Assembly: GCF_023156195.1 (NCBI RefSeq)
Contig: NZ_JAKUKA010000001.1
Span: 5,332,001 to 5,396,000 of the forward strand
Length of the DNA stretch: 64,000 bases
Origin: Chitinophaga sedimenti
GTDB lineage: Bacteria > Bacteroidota > Bacteroidia > Chitinophagales > Chitinophagaceae
Direction of reading: 5' to 3'
Position numbers and translations under genes: made by a program. Below, piece after piece: positions 1 through 10,209 of this stretch (position 1 is the stretch's first letter; every line of letters starts with the position of its first letter). Under the pieces are notes generated by a model, which worked only from the letters and a program-made list of their open reading frames with translations, did not search any database and had not been told where the DNA came from.

Positions 1-722
1 GTTCACGGTACGACCCTGGCTCAGCAGGGTAGAGGTCACGATCGGGCCCCAGCCGCCGCCGCCAATAGAGTCCATAAAACCGCCAAAAGCAGCCAGTGGC
101 CCAAGATTGCGGGTCTTACTCTTACGTTTGCGTTTCTTCAGTGCTTTGGTGATAATCACCACACCGAGGATCAACAGGTAAGCGCTCATATACGGCTTGA
201 TCGCATCGCCGTCGATCCAGTCGCTGAGCAGGTAAGCGCCCAATACCGCCCCGATCACGCCGGGCACAAGTAAGTTCAGAAACAGTTTTTTATTTACGTT
301 GCCCAATTTAAAGTGTGCAATGCCGGAAGCACCTGTGGTAAACACTTCTGCCACATGTACGCTGGTGCTGGTAACAGCGGGGGAATGCCCAGGCTGAGCA
401 ACATAGATGAAGAAGACGCCCCGTAAGCCATGCCCAGCGCGCCATCGATCATTTGCGCCGCAAGGCCCACCCCGATATAAAAAAACAAATCCTTTGTAAA
501 AACCTTGTCGGCAAATTGTCCTACCCGTGTTTGCGCATCGTGCGACAACCCATAGAAGTAGGCGTACACGCCGGCGATCAGTACTACGCCGATAATACCG
601 ATGATTACCCAGAGCACGCGGTTGCTCTTATTGTCCTCGTTTACGAGGTCAATAAGTACTTCCTGGCTCTCTACCGTAGCCTTGCGTTGCTCAATCTTAT
701 CGATCACCTCATTATGCGACAT
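1..722 (-). CDS. TauE/SafE-family membrane permease (partial, frameshifted)
   Basis: Probable anion exporter of the TauE/SafE family in the inner membrane; the gene starts at 722 and runs off the left edge. The N-terminus (about 40 residues) is polar, followed by hydrophobic helices. The glycine-rich segment GALGMAYG and a later segment FMDSIGGGGWGPIVTS are typical of the two repeats of this family. A one-base loss near 378 (coding CCCCCG(G)CTG) shifts the frame after SLGIPP; restoring it reads on through VHVAEVFTTGASGIAH to position 1. Family call is from motifs; the substrate cannot be deduced. Confidence 0.8.
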
Positions 723-881
723 ATATTATAATGCTTGTATAGTCTATAGATATTGTGGACTAAAATAGTTTGAATATGTGGCATCTCCAAATATTTCAGG
801 AAATAAAACGGGAAGCATGATAATCCGTGATATTGAATAAGGAGTGTTAAAATAACATCAAAAAGGTCGCAATTCCGTTAT

Positions 882-995
882 AGGATCCTAAGAGGATCCT
901 AACTAAATGTAACTAAATCCTAACTGAGCCAGTATACAATCAGTAACAAGTTAGTAACAGTTAGTTACAATGCTCTTGGTATCCTCTTAGGATCC
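882..995. repeat. 11-bp degenerate tandem repeat array with inverted ends
   Basis: Ten consecutive 11-bp units begin AGGATCCTAAG, AGGATCCTAAC, TAAATGTAACT, AAATCCTAACT and end with ATCCTCTTAGG. The outer arms are inverted: GGATCCTAAGAGGAT at 883-897 is the exact reverse complement of 981-995. The middle units carry TAACT on the left and GTTA/GTAAC on the right, so the symmetry continues inwards. The same architecture recurs at 48294-48436 with different unit sequence. Confidence 0.75.
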
Positions 996-1130
996 AACAC
1001 AGTAGCGGGTTCCGCGAAAAGCTGATTTTACGGTCAAAAAGTGGGAGTGATAGTATTTTAACATATTGGGGCGATCAGCGCCGCCAAAGTGAGTGGTCAA
1101 CCGCGACAGGGCAAGTGCCGGACCATAACA

Positions 1131-1239
1131 GGGGCTGACCCAAAAGTCAAACGAAGGCTTTGAGAATCGTATAAGCGATAATAGGTGTCCATGAGGTACC
1201 CGAATAAATTAGGGCTGACCATTACTTTTGGTCAGCCCC
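1131..1239. mobile_element. Small MITE-like element with terminal inverted repeats
   Basis: The ends GGGGCTGACCCAAAAGT (1131-1147) and ACTTTTGGTCAGCCCC (1224-1239) are inverted repeats differing by one inserted C. The 109-bp span encodes nothing. The ends resemble those of Bacteroidota insertion sequences, so this may be a non-autonomous derivative. A possible 3-bp target duplication (ACA) flanks it, too short to be convincing. Confidence 0.5.
1212..1238 (-). terminator. Hairpin downstream of lspA
   Basis: GGGCTGACC and GGTCAGCCC form a perfect 9-bp stem around a 9-nt loop just past the lspA stop codon. It lies inside the right end of the MITE-like element and could end lspA transcription, although there is no T-run on the minus strand. 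Confidence 0.35.
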
Positions 1240-1250
1240 ACAAGAAGTTG

Positions 1251-1928
1251 TTATGGTCGCTTACATGACTGGTGCTGATCGTCCACTACGGAGTTCGTTT
1301 CTACCGTATTGTGGTTTGTCGGCACTTTGCGTATAAGGAAACGTTTCTGGAAGAGCAGGATGGTGATTACGCCCACGGAAATGGCCGCATCGGCGATGTT
1401 GAACACCGGACGGAAGAAAATAAAGTACTCTCCTCCCCAGATGGGTACCCAGCTTGGGAGGTAACCTTTATACAGCGGGAAATACAGCATATCCACCACT
1501 TTGCCATGCAGGAAGCTCGCATATCCGCCGCCCTGGGGCAGGAATTGCGCTACATCGGCCGCGGTGCTTTCAGAGAAGATCAGTCCGTAGAACATGCTGT
1601 CGATCAGGTTGCCGGCAGCGCCCGCCAGGATAAGGGAGCCACAGATGAGCAGCCCTTTGTGGTAACCGTCGCGGATGAGGCGTTTAATGTATACAAAACC
1701 CACGACTACCGCTACCAGGCGGAACAGGGTCAGGAATATTTTACCGAAGCCGCCGCCGAACTGCAGTCCGTAAGCCATGCCTTCATTCTCGATAAAGTGA
1801 ATGTGGAACCAGTCGGCGAAAATGGTATACTCCTGGGTTAAAGCCATATTGGTCTTAATCCAGAACTTCAGCGCCTGGTCAACCAGCAATACTAAAACAA
1901 CGATAATAACGACGTGACGATACTTCAA
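1251..1928 (-). CDS. lspA: Lipoprotein signal peptidase (signal peptidase II)
   Basis: Inner-membrane aspartyl protease that removes signal peptides from prolipoproteins after lipidation. The 225-residue protein shows the family motifs in order: VDQALK (about 16-21), IENEGMAYG (46-54), GAAGNLID (103-110), VVDML with the likely catalytic Asp146, and FNIADAAI with Asp180. About 30 extra residues lie between GNLID and VVDML, a long loop that I recall as usual in Bacteroidota LspA. The frame is intact. It follows murF-alr on the same strand with a 63-bp gap, so co-transcription is likely. Confidence 0.95.
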   Translation of the reverse strand: MKYRHVVIIVVLVLLVDQALKFWIKTNMALTQEYTIFADWFHIHFIENEGMAYGLQFGGGFGKIFLTLFRLVAVVVGFVYIKRLIRDGYHKGLLICGSLILAGAAGNLIDSMFYGLIFSESTAADVAQFLPQGGGYASFLHGKVVDMLYFPLYKGYLPSWVPIWGGEYFIFFRPVFNIADAAISVGVITILLFQKRFLIRKVPTNHNTVETNSVVDDQHQSCKRP

Positions 1929-1991
1929 AATCTCTGAATTTTTGCCAAAAATAGCATTTTCTTTTAATCCTTTACGGTTTGATGTTTCTTA

Positions 1992-4493
1992 CTATTCCTG
2001 GAAATAGATGCGCTTAACGCGTTGTGAAATGCCGGTAAGGATCTCGTATGGAATAGTTTCGCCCCAGGCCGCCAGCAGCTGTACGGGCAGGTCTTCCCCG
2101 AACACGATCACCACATCTCCTTCTTTTACGTCGGGAATAAGCGTCACATCAAGCATTAACATGTCCATCGCAATTACGCCCGCTACGGGGGCGAGTTTAC
2201 CGCGGATGAACATTTTTCCCCGGCCGTTACTCAGTTTCCGGCTGTAGCCATCTGCATAGCCGATGCGCACAGTAGCAATGACCGATGGTACTTTAGCCGT
2301 CCATTTGCCGCCATAGCCAACTGTTTCGCCGGGAGCCAGTTTCTTTACCTGCGCCACGGTGGTTTTAAGGGTGCTCACGTTTTTCAGCTTCGCCTGCATT
2401 TCCGGCGAACTGTCTACGCCGTACATGCCAATACCCAGCCGTACCATATCGAATTGCAGGTCGGGGTGGCGGTGAATGCCGGAGCTGTTGGAAATGTGCC
2501 GGATAATAGGGTATCCGAGCGACTTTTGTAGCTCGGCGCTCATTTCGCGGAACAGGTCGCCCTGCTTTTTCGTGAACTTGTCCATTTTAGGGTCCTCGCT
2601 TCCGGCAAGGTGGCTGAAAATAGACTTCACCTGGAAGTAACCGTGCTCTTTCAGCTGCCTGGCCAGTTCGGGAATGTCTTTCTTCTCAAAGCCCAGCCGG
2701 TGCATACCGGTATCTAACTTTATGTGGACAGGATAATTCGTTTTGTTGGCGGCCCGTATTTCTTCTTCAAGTTGCGAAAGCAAATGCATTGAATAAATTT
2801 CCGGTTCCAGGTTCCATTGCAGGATGGCGTCGAAAGTGCTTGGCTCGGGGTTCATGACCATGATCGGCATGGTGATGCCCGCCCGGCGAAGCTCTACGCC
2901 CTCATCGGCGTATGCCACGGCGAGATAATCTACCCCGTGGAATTGCAGCAGGTTTGCAATTTCAAAACTGCCGCTGCCGTAGGAAAATGCTTTCACCATG
3001 CCCATCAGTTTGGTGCCCGGCTTTAATAAGGCCCTGGTACTGCGTGATGTTATGGGCAATGGCGGATAGGTTTATCTCTAATATCGTCTGATGCGCTTTA
3101 TGCTCCAGCAATTTGCCGATGCGTTCGAACTCAAATACCCGCGCGCCTTTTACCAGGATGGTTTCTGGACATAATCCTGTGGATTGAACTGCTGGATGAA
3201 TTCTTCGGTACTCAGGTAAAAGCTGCTTTTTAAGCCCAGTACCTGCTGGAAAATCCTCTTCTCCCGGCTGATGTTGCGTCCAATGCCCACCAGCTTTTGA
3301 ATGCCTTTCTGCTCCAGCAGTGCAGCTACTTCTTCGAACAGGCTTGCCTCGCTTTTACCGCTCTGCAAAATATCGCTCAGGATCACCGTTTTGGTTGGAT
3401 GCTGGCGTTGCTGCTGTAAGAAGTCGAGTGCGATAGACAGTGAACCCATATCGGAGTTGTAGCTGTCATTGATGATCGAGCAGTTGTTGATGCCCTGTCG
3501 CAGTTCGAGGCGCATAGCGATGTTGCCGAGGCGGTCCATCCGCTCGATAATCGTGGATTGCGGAATTTCGAGGTACAACATCAATGCCCAGCAGTTGATG
3601 GCATTTTCGATGGAGCCTTCGTCGATAAACGGAATATTAATATGCAGCGCTTCGCCTTTGTACAGCGCGTCGATGCGGGTGTGGTTGTTATTTTTATCGC
3701 AGCTGATAATGCGCAGGTCGGCGTCTGTTTTGCGCGACCAGGAAAAGAGCTGGATGGCTTTATCGGTCTCGCGTTTGCCGACCTGGGTATGAAAATTTAG
3801 TACGCACTCGTTGAGCGCCAGGTAGTCTTTCGGATAAATGAGCACATCACTTTTCATGAACAGGACCAACTTTTCGTTGATCTTTTGCCGCACGTTCAGA
3901 AAGCCTTCGCTATGTGCTTCGCCGATATTGGTGAATATGCCGATAGTGGGCTTGATGAGCTTTTCGAGGTTCACCATTTCGCCGGGTTGGGAAATACCTG
4001 CCTCAAATATAGCGAGATCGTTTTCCGGCTTCATCTGCCATACGGACAGGGCTACACCGGTTTGCGAATTATAACTTTTAGGGCTGCGCACAATGTTGTG
4101 GTCCTTTTCCAGCAGCTGGTATAACCACTCTTTTACGATGGTTTTGCCATTGCTGCCGGTAACGCCGATCACGGGAACGTGGAAGTGCTGGCGATGCCAC
4201 GCAACCAGGGCGTGCAACGCCTGTAAGGTGTCTTTTACCAATATAACATTGGCTTTGGGGTACTTTTGCAGGTCTATTGCTTCGCTGACTACGAAATTGC
4301 TGACGCCTTTTTCATAGAGCTCTTCAATAAACTGGTGCGCATTGCGGCGCGCACTGATAAGGGGAATGAACAATGATGTTTCTGCAAAATTCAGCTTGCG
4401 GCTGTCCAGTACAATATGTTCGATCTCCGGAGTACCTGTCTGTTGCAACAGTTCTCCCTTCAGTACCTTGCTGATGGTTTCTGCGTTATACAC
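1992..4493 (-). CDS. murF-alr: Bifunctional MurF ligase / alanine racemase fusion (two frameshifts)
   Basis: Fusion protein characteristic of Bacteroidota. The N-terminal MurF-like half (about 450 residues) has the ATP-binding motif VTGSNGKT and would add D-Ala-D-Ala to the UDP-MurNAc tripeptide. The C-terminal half is a PLP alanine racemase with the lysine motif MVKAFSYGSG and the C-terminal-domain motif RIGYADGYSR. Two frameshifts split it: a missing base at CCAGG near 3164 (coding Q-D-Y-V-Q-E-T-I-L-V-K-G when restored), and one extra base near 3029 next to RALLKPGTKLM. With both corrected the two halves join through a short linker, so this is one gene. A separate MurF lies at 14901-16172. 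Confidence 0.9.
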
Positions 4494-4559
4494 TTTTTAT
4501 ATGGTTTGTCGAGTTGGCTACCGCCTATTAACGGTTAAACCTTCTGGTCTGTTATTTCT

Positions 4560-5484
4560 TCAGGGAAATCTTTTTTTTTGATGATATAAGGAATATAGGA
4601 TAGAACCGCCCAAACATGCCACGATCACGATCAGCGACACGTAAATGGGTATATGAACATTAAAGTATTCAATCAGCATTTTAACACCGATAAAGATCAG
4701 TACGATCGCGATACCCTGCTGCAGGTAATCGAATTTGTCCACCGCGCCACGCAGTAAAAGAACAGTGAACGCAGGCCCAGTACGGCAAAGATGTTAGAGG
4801 TATATACTACCAGCGGCTCCTTTGAAATGGCGAACACGGCCGGAATAGAATCCAGCGCGAACACTACGTCGGTTACCGCCAGCATCATTACTACCAACAT
4901 CAGGTTGGTCAAATATGTTTTGCCTTCTCTTTTTACCACGAACTTTTCTTCGGGATTGTCATGTGTGACGCGAAAGTATTTACTGATGAATTTATAAATG
5001 GGGCTGTCGGCCGGGTTATATTCATCATCTTCTTTCACGACGAACATCTTAAAGCCCGTGTATACCAGGAAGGCGCCGAAAATATACAATATCCAGTGGA
5101 AGCGCTCTATCAGCGCCACGCCGAGGGTGATAAAGATGGCGCGTAATACGATCGCCATCAAAATACCGATCAATAAAACGCGGGCATAGTTGGTTTCTTT
5201 TATTTTGAAGAAACCGAAGATGAGTATAAATACAAAGATGTTGTCGATGGATAGCGACCACTCCATTAAGTAGGCGCTGAGGAAGCTCACTGCGATCGTG
5301 GAGCCGTCTTCATACCAGAGATAACCGAAGAAAAGGAACGCGAGGCCTACCCAAAAGGAGGTCTGGATAAGTGCCTTTTGATGGAAATAGTAGCAGATTT
5401 TTTACTCAGTAAGCCGAGGTCAAAAATAAGCGCAACGATAATAACAATGCCGAAGACGATATACGTCCATTGCTCCGGTGTCAT
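4560..5484 (-). CDS. TerC/Alx-family integral membrane protein (two frameshifts)
   Basis: TerC-family multi-pass membrane protein, implicated elsewhere in metal ion (Mn2+) export or tellurite resistance. Characteristic segments are MEWSLSIDNIFVF, FRVTHDN and VTDVVFALDSIPAVFAIS, in which acidic residues sit within membrane helices. The start is the ATG at 5484 (MTPEQWTYIVFG); a collapsed A-run near 5380 (ATCAAAA(A)GGCAC) and a collapsed T-run near 4758 (TTCTTTT(T)ACTG) break the frame. Corrected, the protein has about 307 residues, the usual size. It is followed by gldG on the same strand. Confidence 0.88.
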
Positions 5485-5555
5485 GAAGGATGAAATTTTA
5501 TGAAAGGCAAAGATAGTGCTTTCAGATCATCCTTTTTCCGCTAATCCTGTGCCAT

Positions 5556-7273
5556 TCAGGCGGTAAACCTGCGCTGGCGGATAAAATTGAATACCATGGC
5601 GAACAGCAGGACCAGTCCTACAGGCACTACAAACGCCAGCAACTGCCATTTCGTGCGCTGTTGTTTCACTTTTTCCCCGTCTAGCAGGCGCAGTGTTACT
5701 TCGCGGTTGCGGGTTTCCATAATACCGCTGGTATTGGTGAGGTATTCCATACAGTTCGTGAAAAATTCTTTGTTGGCGAACACGTAGCCCCTGGTTAAAT
5801 TCATTCACGCCCATTTGCAGCGGCCCGTTCTTTTGCGAAAATGCATTGGTCACAAAGTCGGCGCCCGCTACCACGATCAGTTTGCCGGGTTCGGCAGTGG
5901 TGGAACGGTACGGTACGCCGCTCAACTGTTGGATCGCCTGTTGCTGCCCGCCGTTCAGGCGGTGGTTATATAATGAAGTGAAATTGCCTTCGAGTAACAC
6001 CGCGGCCGGAATTTCTTTCTGCATGAACTGGCGCGGGTTCGGCTGTACCCTCACATCGGCCAGGTTAATACCGATGGGCGCCGCTACTTTGCGGCTGCGG
6101 TCAGAAGAGGCCAGCAGTACTGTTTTGCGGATGCCGCCCCCGTCATGGTATCTATAGAATTGGTAAAACGTCCCATGACCACATCCATATTTTTTACGAT
6201 GGGATGTACACCGGTGGGGGTAAATACCGGAAAGTAAGTAAAGGGAACAGGTTGGATCTGCGGTTTGTCGCCAATGTTACCAACGATCAGCGGCACCACA
6301 TCGCACTGCAGGTCCCTGGATCAGGTCCAGGTTTACACGAACGCCGTAACGGAACAGGATGTCTTCCAGTCCAAGTCCGCGATCGAGCGCTACGAACTGG
6401 TTGGCGCTGTGCAGGCTGTCTACATCGGCGGTCAGTGTGCTCAGGAACCAGATCACCTTGCCGCCGTTCATGACAAACTGGTCGATCTTTAATTTATCTT
6501 CTTCTGTAAAAGTTTCTATCGGTTTTTAAAGATGATCGTGCCGAACTCGCGCGGAATAAACGGGTTCAGGCGGAGGTTGATCGTGTCCAGCCGGTATGTT
6601 TGCTGCAGCGTGCGCAGTGCATCGTATACGTGCGGGCCTACTGGTTCTCCATGACCTAACATATAACCTACGAGCGGTTTTTCCGGCAGTGTTAATTGGT
6701 AAATAGCGTTCGCGAATCGGTACTCCAACATGGCAGCCGAGGCGTTCAGCGCCTGCATGGGGTCTGCGCCGGGTTGTCCCTGCAGAAGGTTAACGCCAAT
6801 TTCCTGGCCCTTGTAACGCAACATGGCGCCGGGGAAAATCAGGTTTTCTGAATAGCCTTCGCTACCGTTCGCTGTAATCTGCAGGTTAAACGGCATAATG
6901 CCTTTAGACACCAGGGAATCCTGGAAAATAAAACGGGCGCTGTCCGGCAGGTGCGAGCCGGGTGTTACGAAACGGAAGCGCACGTTGTTGCGGCCATATT
7001 CCGTAAACTCCGCCAGCAGCTCCTGTGTGCTCTGCGCCAACTGGCGGAAGCCCGCAGGATAATTGCCTTTCAGGAACACATCTATTTCCACCGGCGCATC
7101 CAGGTTTTGTAATAACCTTTTGGTAGAGCTGGTGAGCGTGTAGCGCTTTTCCGCCGTCAGGTCCCAGCGACGATGCAGGTAAGATGCCGCCGTATTTACG
7201 CCGATGAGGATGAGCAGCACGAAGAGTACGCGCTGTATATATTTTTTCGTTTGTGTCTTGTCGTAACTTCCAT
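5556..7273 (-). CDS. gldG: Gliding-associated ABC component GldG (several frameshifts)
   Basis: GldG is the extracytoplasmic/membrane partner of GldF in the ABC-type complex needed for Bacteroidota gliding. An N-terminal helix (RVLFVLLILIGVN) is followed by the ABC_transp_aux-like domain (LTAEKRYTLTSSTKRLL, GEPVGPHVYD, NGGKVIWFLS), and a C-terminal membrane anchor ends in FNFIRQRRF. I place the start at the ATG at 7273, 17 bp after gldF, because a seventh A in the run near 7243 joins it to the frame. Further indels lie near 6524 (A-run), 6317 (extra base at CCAGG), 6142 (G-run) and 5803 (extra G after CCAGG). Corrected length is about 570 residues. Confidence 0.87.
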
Positions 7274-7290
7274 GAGGTATGTATATGGAC

Positions 7291-8028
7291 TTATGCCTGC
7301 CAGATCCTGCGTTGCAGCGATACTTTGGTGAGGTACAGCATAAAACCGATCACGCTGAAAAAGTAAATAATATCGCGGCTATCGATCACGCCGCGGCTGA
7401 TGGAATTGTAATGGAAACTGATGCCGGCCATCTGTAAGTAATAATCGATGCCGCCTGCGAACACGGGCAGTTTACTCAACGCTTCAAATCCCGTATAAAA
7501 AATATAACAGGTGAAAACAGCCACGAGGAAAGCTACCACGGCGTTGGAGGTAATCGAAGATGACCAGATGCCGATTGCGGTGAAGGTGCCGCCGAGCAGC
7601 AATAACCCAATATAAGATCCCATAATGCCACCTGTATCCAGCATTCCCGGCTGGGCCGATAATTGCGATACCGCGATGTAGTAGATGAGCGTGGGCACGA
7701 GCGAAATCAGTACGATCAGTGCACAGGCCCAGTATTTACCCAGTACGATCTGCCAGCCGGTGAGGGGCTTGGTGCTCAGGAGCTCCATGGTGCCGCTTTT
7801 GAATTCTTCGGACAGGCTGCGCATCGTAATAGCTGGAATCAATAGTAAGAAGATCATCGGCGCCAGCTCGAACAGCGGATCGAGATTGGCGTAACCCGCA
7901 TCGAGCAGGTTCGTGTCTTTAAAAACGAAGAGGAATAATCCATTAGCCAGCAGGAACAGTATGATGGCTACATACCCGGTTATGCTGCTGAAAAATTGAT
8001 GGATCTCTTTTTTAAATATGGATAGCAT
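7291..8028 (-). CDS. gldF: Gliding-associated ABC permease GldF
   Basis: Six-helix ABC-2-type permease of 245 residues with an intact frame. The start IFKKEIHQFFSS and the segment MRSLSEEFKSGTMELLSTKPL are typical of the GldF/NosY group. It sits directly upstream of gldG in the same operon, the standard arrangement. The ATPase GldA is not encoded here and is usually unlinked. Confidence 0.92.
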   Translation of the reverse strand: MLSIFKKEIHQFFSSITGYVAIILFLLANGLFLFVFKDTNLLDAGYANLDPLFELAPMIFLLLIPAITMRSLSEEFKSGTMELLSTKPLTGWQIVLGKYWACALIVLISLVPTLIYYIAVSQLSAQPGMLDTGGIMGSYIGLLLLGGTFTAIGIWSSSITSNAVVAFLVAVFTCYIFYTGFEALSKLPVFAGGIDYYLQMAGISFHYNSISRGVIDSRDIIYFFSVIGFMLYLTKVSLQRRIWQA

Positions 8029-8104
8029 GAAATATCAAAGTTGCGTAAAACTAAATAGTTTATGTGCAAGCTACAAATTAAGTTTAAAACTTATAAATAG
8101 GATT

Positions 8105-9267
8105 TTACCCCTCAAATGGCTTCAGTGCTCTTAACGTTTCCACTGCCATTCCAATTGCCCCGATCACATAATCTATTTCCGCTTCCTCTGTAAACCTGCC
8201 CAGGGAAAACCGCAGCGAGCCCCTTGCGAGGTCGTGGCTTAGTCCCATGGCTTTTAATACATAACTGGGTTCGCGGCTGGCCGAAGTGCAGGCGGAGCCG
8301 GAAGATACGGCTACGCTTTTGCCCGTGGCCATCATCAGCGCTTCGCCTTCCACGCCTTCAAAGGCAATGTTGGTAACATGCGGCAGGCGTGCGGCGCCGT
8401 TTACGTGAGCGCCGGGGATGGCCAGCAGCCCGGCTTCCAGCTTGTCGCGGAGCTTTTGTAACCGGCTGCTTTCGGTGGGCATGTAATGGCCGGCCAGTTC
8501 GCATGCCTTGCCGAAACCCACGATGGCCGGCACATTCAGCGTACCGGAACGTACACCGCGTTCATGTCCGCCGCCGTCGATCTGCGGCGCTACCCGTACC
8601 CGCGGTGATTTGCGGCGCAGGTAAATGGCGCCTGTGCCTTTAGGCCCGTACAGTTTGTGCGCGCTGCAGGTGAGGATGTCGATGCCGTCGCTATCCACGT
8701 GCACCGGAATTTTTCCGACGGCCTGCGTTGCATCGCTCATGAGGAGTACGTTGTGTTTGCGGGCAACCGCGCTGATCTGGTTCATCGGGTGAATTACGCC
8801 GGTTTCATTATTGGCATACATGAGCGAAATCATGATCGTATCGGGACGAATCGCGGCTTCCAGCTCCATAAGGTCGATGGCGCCTTCGTGGTTAACGGGC
8901 AGGTAAGTTATTGCCGCACCCAATTGTTCCGGTGATGGCAGGTGTCCAGCACCGCTTTATGTTCGGTGGCACAGGTAATAATGTGGCGGCCTTTTGATGC
9001 GTAGGATTCCATCGCGCCTTTCAGGGCCAGGTTGTTAGCCTCCGTGGCCCCGGAAGTAAAATAGATTTCCGTGGGATGCGCGCCGATCAATGCCGCTACC
9101 TGTTCCCGTGCAAGGTCTACCGCAGCGCCTGCGTAAAGTCCCAGCGAGTGGCTGCGACTGGCGGCGTTGCCGAAGTGTTGGGAAAAGTAAGGTAACATCG
9201 TTTCCAGCACCTGCGGATCGCAGGGCGTGGTGGCGTTGTAATCGAGGTACACCGGCAGTTTCAGCAT
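8105..9267 (-). CDS. Cysteine desulfurase, IscS/NifS type (frameshifted)
   Basis: PLP enzyme releasing sulfur from cysteine for Fe-S clusters and thio-modifications. It starts MLKLPVYLDYNATTPCDP at 9267 and contains TSGATEANNLALKG, the PLP-lysine motif CSAHKLYGPKG and the active-site cysteine loop GSACTSAS of group I enzymes. One base is missing near 8931 where the coding strand reads CACCGGAAC instead of CACC(T/A)GGAAC, a CCWGG site. Restored, the protein has about 387 residues. No scaffold genes (iscU, sufU) are adjacent. The promoter region is shared with the divergent epimerase gene. Confidence 0.92.
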
Positions 9268-9311
9268 GTCTGTCCACTTTTGAGTAATTAAAAGTACTAT
9301 ATTCACGTCAT

Positions 9312-9716
9312 ATGCTGAAAGTAGAACATATCGGTATCGCCGTACGCTCGCTCGCCGATGCCGTGCCACTATATGAAAAACTGTTGAATACACCCTGTTA
9401 CAAACAGGAGCCGGTACAAAGCGAGTGGGTAGAAACCGCTTTTTTTCTGCAGGGAGAAACAAAAATAGAATTGCTCGAAGCCACCGGCCCCGATAGCGCC
9501 ATCGCAAAATTCATCGATAAAAAGGGAGAGGGGATTCACCACATCGCATTTGAAGTGGAAGATATTTTTGCAGAAATGCAGCGGTTGTCTGCAGAAGGTT
9601 TTGTGCTGTTAAACGAGCAGCCCAAACGTGGGGCCGACAATAAACTCATTTGCTTCGTGCATCCGAAAAACACGCATGGCGTGCTGATCGAAATCTGCCA
9701 GGAAATTCGTTCATAG
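9312..9716 (+). CDS. mce: Methylmalonyl-CoA epimerase
   Basis: Vicinal oxygen chelate protein of 134 residues that interconverts (R)- and (S)-methylmalonyl-CoA in propionate metabolism. MLKVEHIGIAV carries the first metal-binding His (residue 6), GIHHIAFEV the central His, and GVLIEICQ the C-terminal Glu, matching the VOC metal site. The frame is intact and the length normal. It is divergent from the cysteine desulfurase and convergent with the next gene, overlapping its last 6 bp. Confidence 0.92.
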   Translation: MLKVEHIGIAVRSLADAVPLYEKLLNTPCYKQEPVQSEWVETAFFLQGETKIELLEATGPDSAIAKFIDKKGEGIHHIAFEVEDIFAEMQRLSAEGFVLLNEQPKRGADNKLICFVHPKNTHGVLIEICQEIRS

Positions 9717-10208
9717 CCCCGTTGTCGTAAAAATTATACTCGAAGTATAAGTACCGGCCGGCACCAGCAGATGGTTGCCGCCTTTCATTGTATACCTGAA
9801 ACTGAAGTTGGCCGTCAGCGCCAGCACGCCGCTGGCAATTACCTGGCTGGTGGTCGACAAGGTGACTACACCGGTGCCAATTCCGGACACCCCAACCACC
9901 TGAACTGTTACATTACTCACAGGAATGTTGTTACTACCACTTGTAAGATTCGCCGTTTGCGAACGGATGGATACCGTCCATGCCAGGCCCAGTGCCAGTA
10001 ATATGCTGGATGGTGCATCGGAAAATTTTCCGTTTTGATATTCGGCAGGCGTAGCAATATCTATCGGCGGGGGACTCGATGTGGTGAAGCCAAGGAAGTC
10101 GCGTTCGTCGTAAATACTTTCCGGATGCGGCCCTTTCTGTGCATGCAGCTGCAGGCAGCAGAAAAGACTGCAAAGTATGATACAGTATGTAATTTTATAC
10201 AGGTGCAT
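9711..10208 (-). CDS. Secreted fibre-subunit-like protein, paralogue of 11121-11629
   Basis: A 165-residue protein with signal peptide MHLYKITYCIILCSLFCCLQLHAQ. I chose this ATG (10208) over an upstream in-frame one because it begins at the signal peptide and lies 1 bp past the chaperone stop. The C-terminal 100 residues share the pattern N-x-IPVSNV, G-x-GT, LSTTxQ and PAGxY with the protein at 11121-11629, so the two are paralogues. A region rich in Pro, Asp and Ser lies between signal peptide and domain. I infer an adhesin or second subunit of a chaperone-dependent fibre; no database family is certain (DUF4402 or spore-coat-U like). Confidence 0.6.
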   Translation of the reverse strand: MHLYKITYCIILCSLFCCLQLHAQKGPHPESIYDERDFLGFTTSSPPPIDIATPAEYQNGKFSDAPSSILLALGLAWTVSIRSQTANLTSGSNNIPVSNVTVQVVGVSGIGTGVVTLSTTSQVIASGVLALTANFSFRYTMKGGNHLLVPAGTYTSSIIFTTTGL

Positions 10209-10209
10209 A

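Larger units (their letters stand above)
723..1250. other. Intergenic region between TauE and lspA
   Basis: No gene is visible. It holds an array of 11-bp repeats (882-991) and a MITE-like element (1131-1239), each listed separately. The rest is AT-rich at the TauE end and should carry its promoter, but I find no clear TAnnTTTG box. Confidence 0.6.

Noticed and set aside
943..959. GTAACA-N5-GTAACA as a Pho box upstream of TauE/SafE
   Set aside because: The two half-sites fit the phosphate motif, but they lie inside the 11-bp repeat array, 220 bp from the start codon, with no -7 box at the expected distance.
1992..4493. Genuine split of murF-alr and other essential genes into pseudogenes
   Set aside because: murF-alr, serS, purD, mreB, mrdA and rodA cannot all be inactive in one living strain; the indel types point to sequencing errors.
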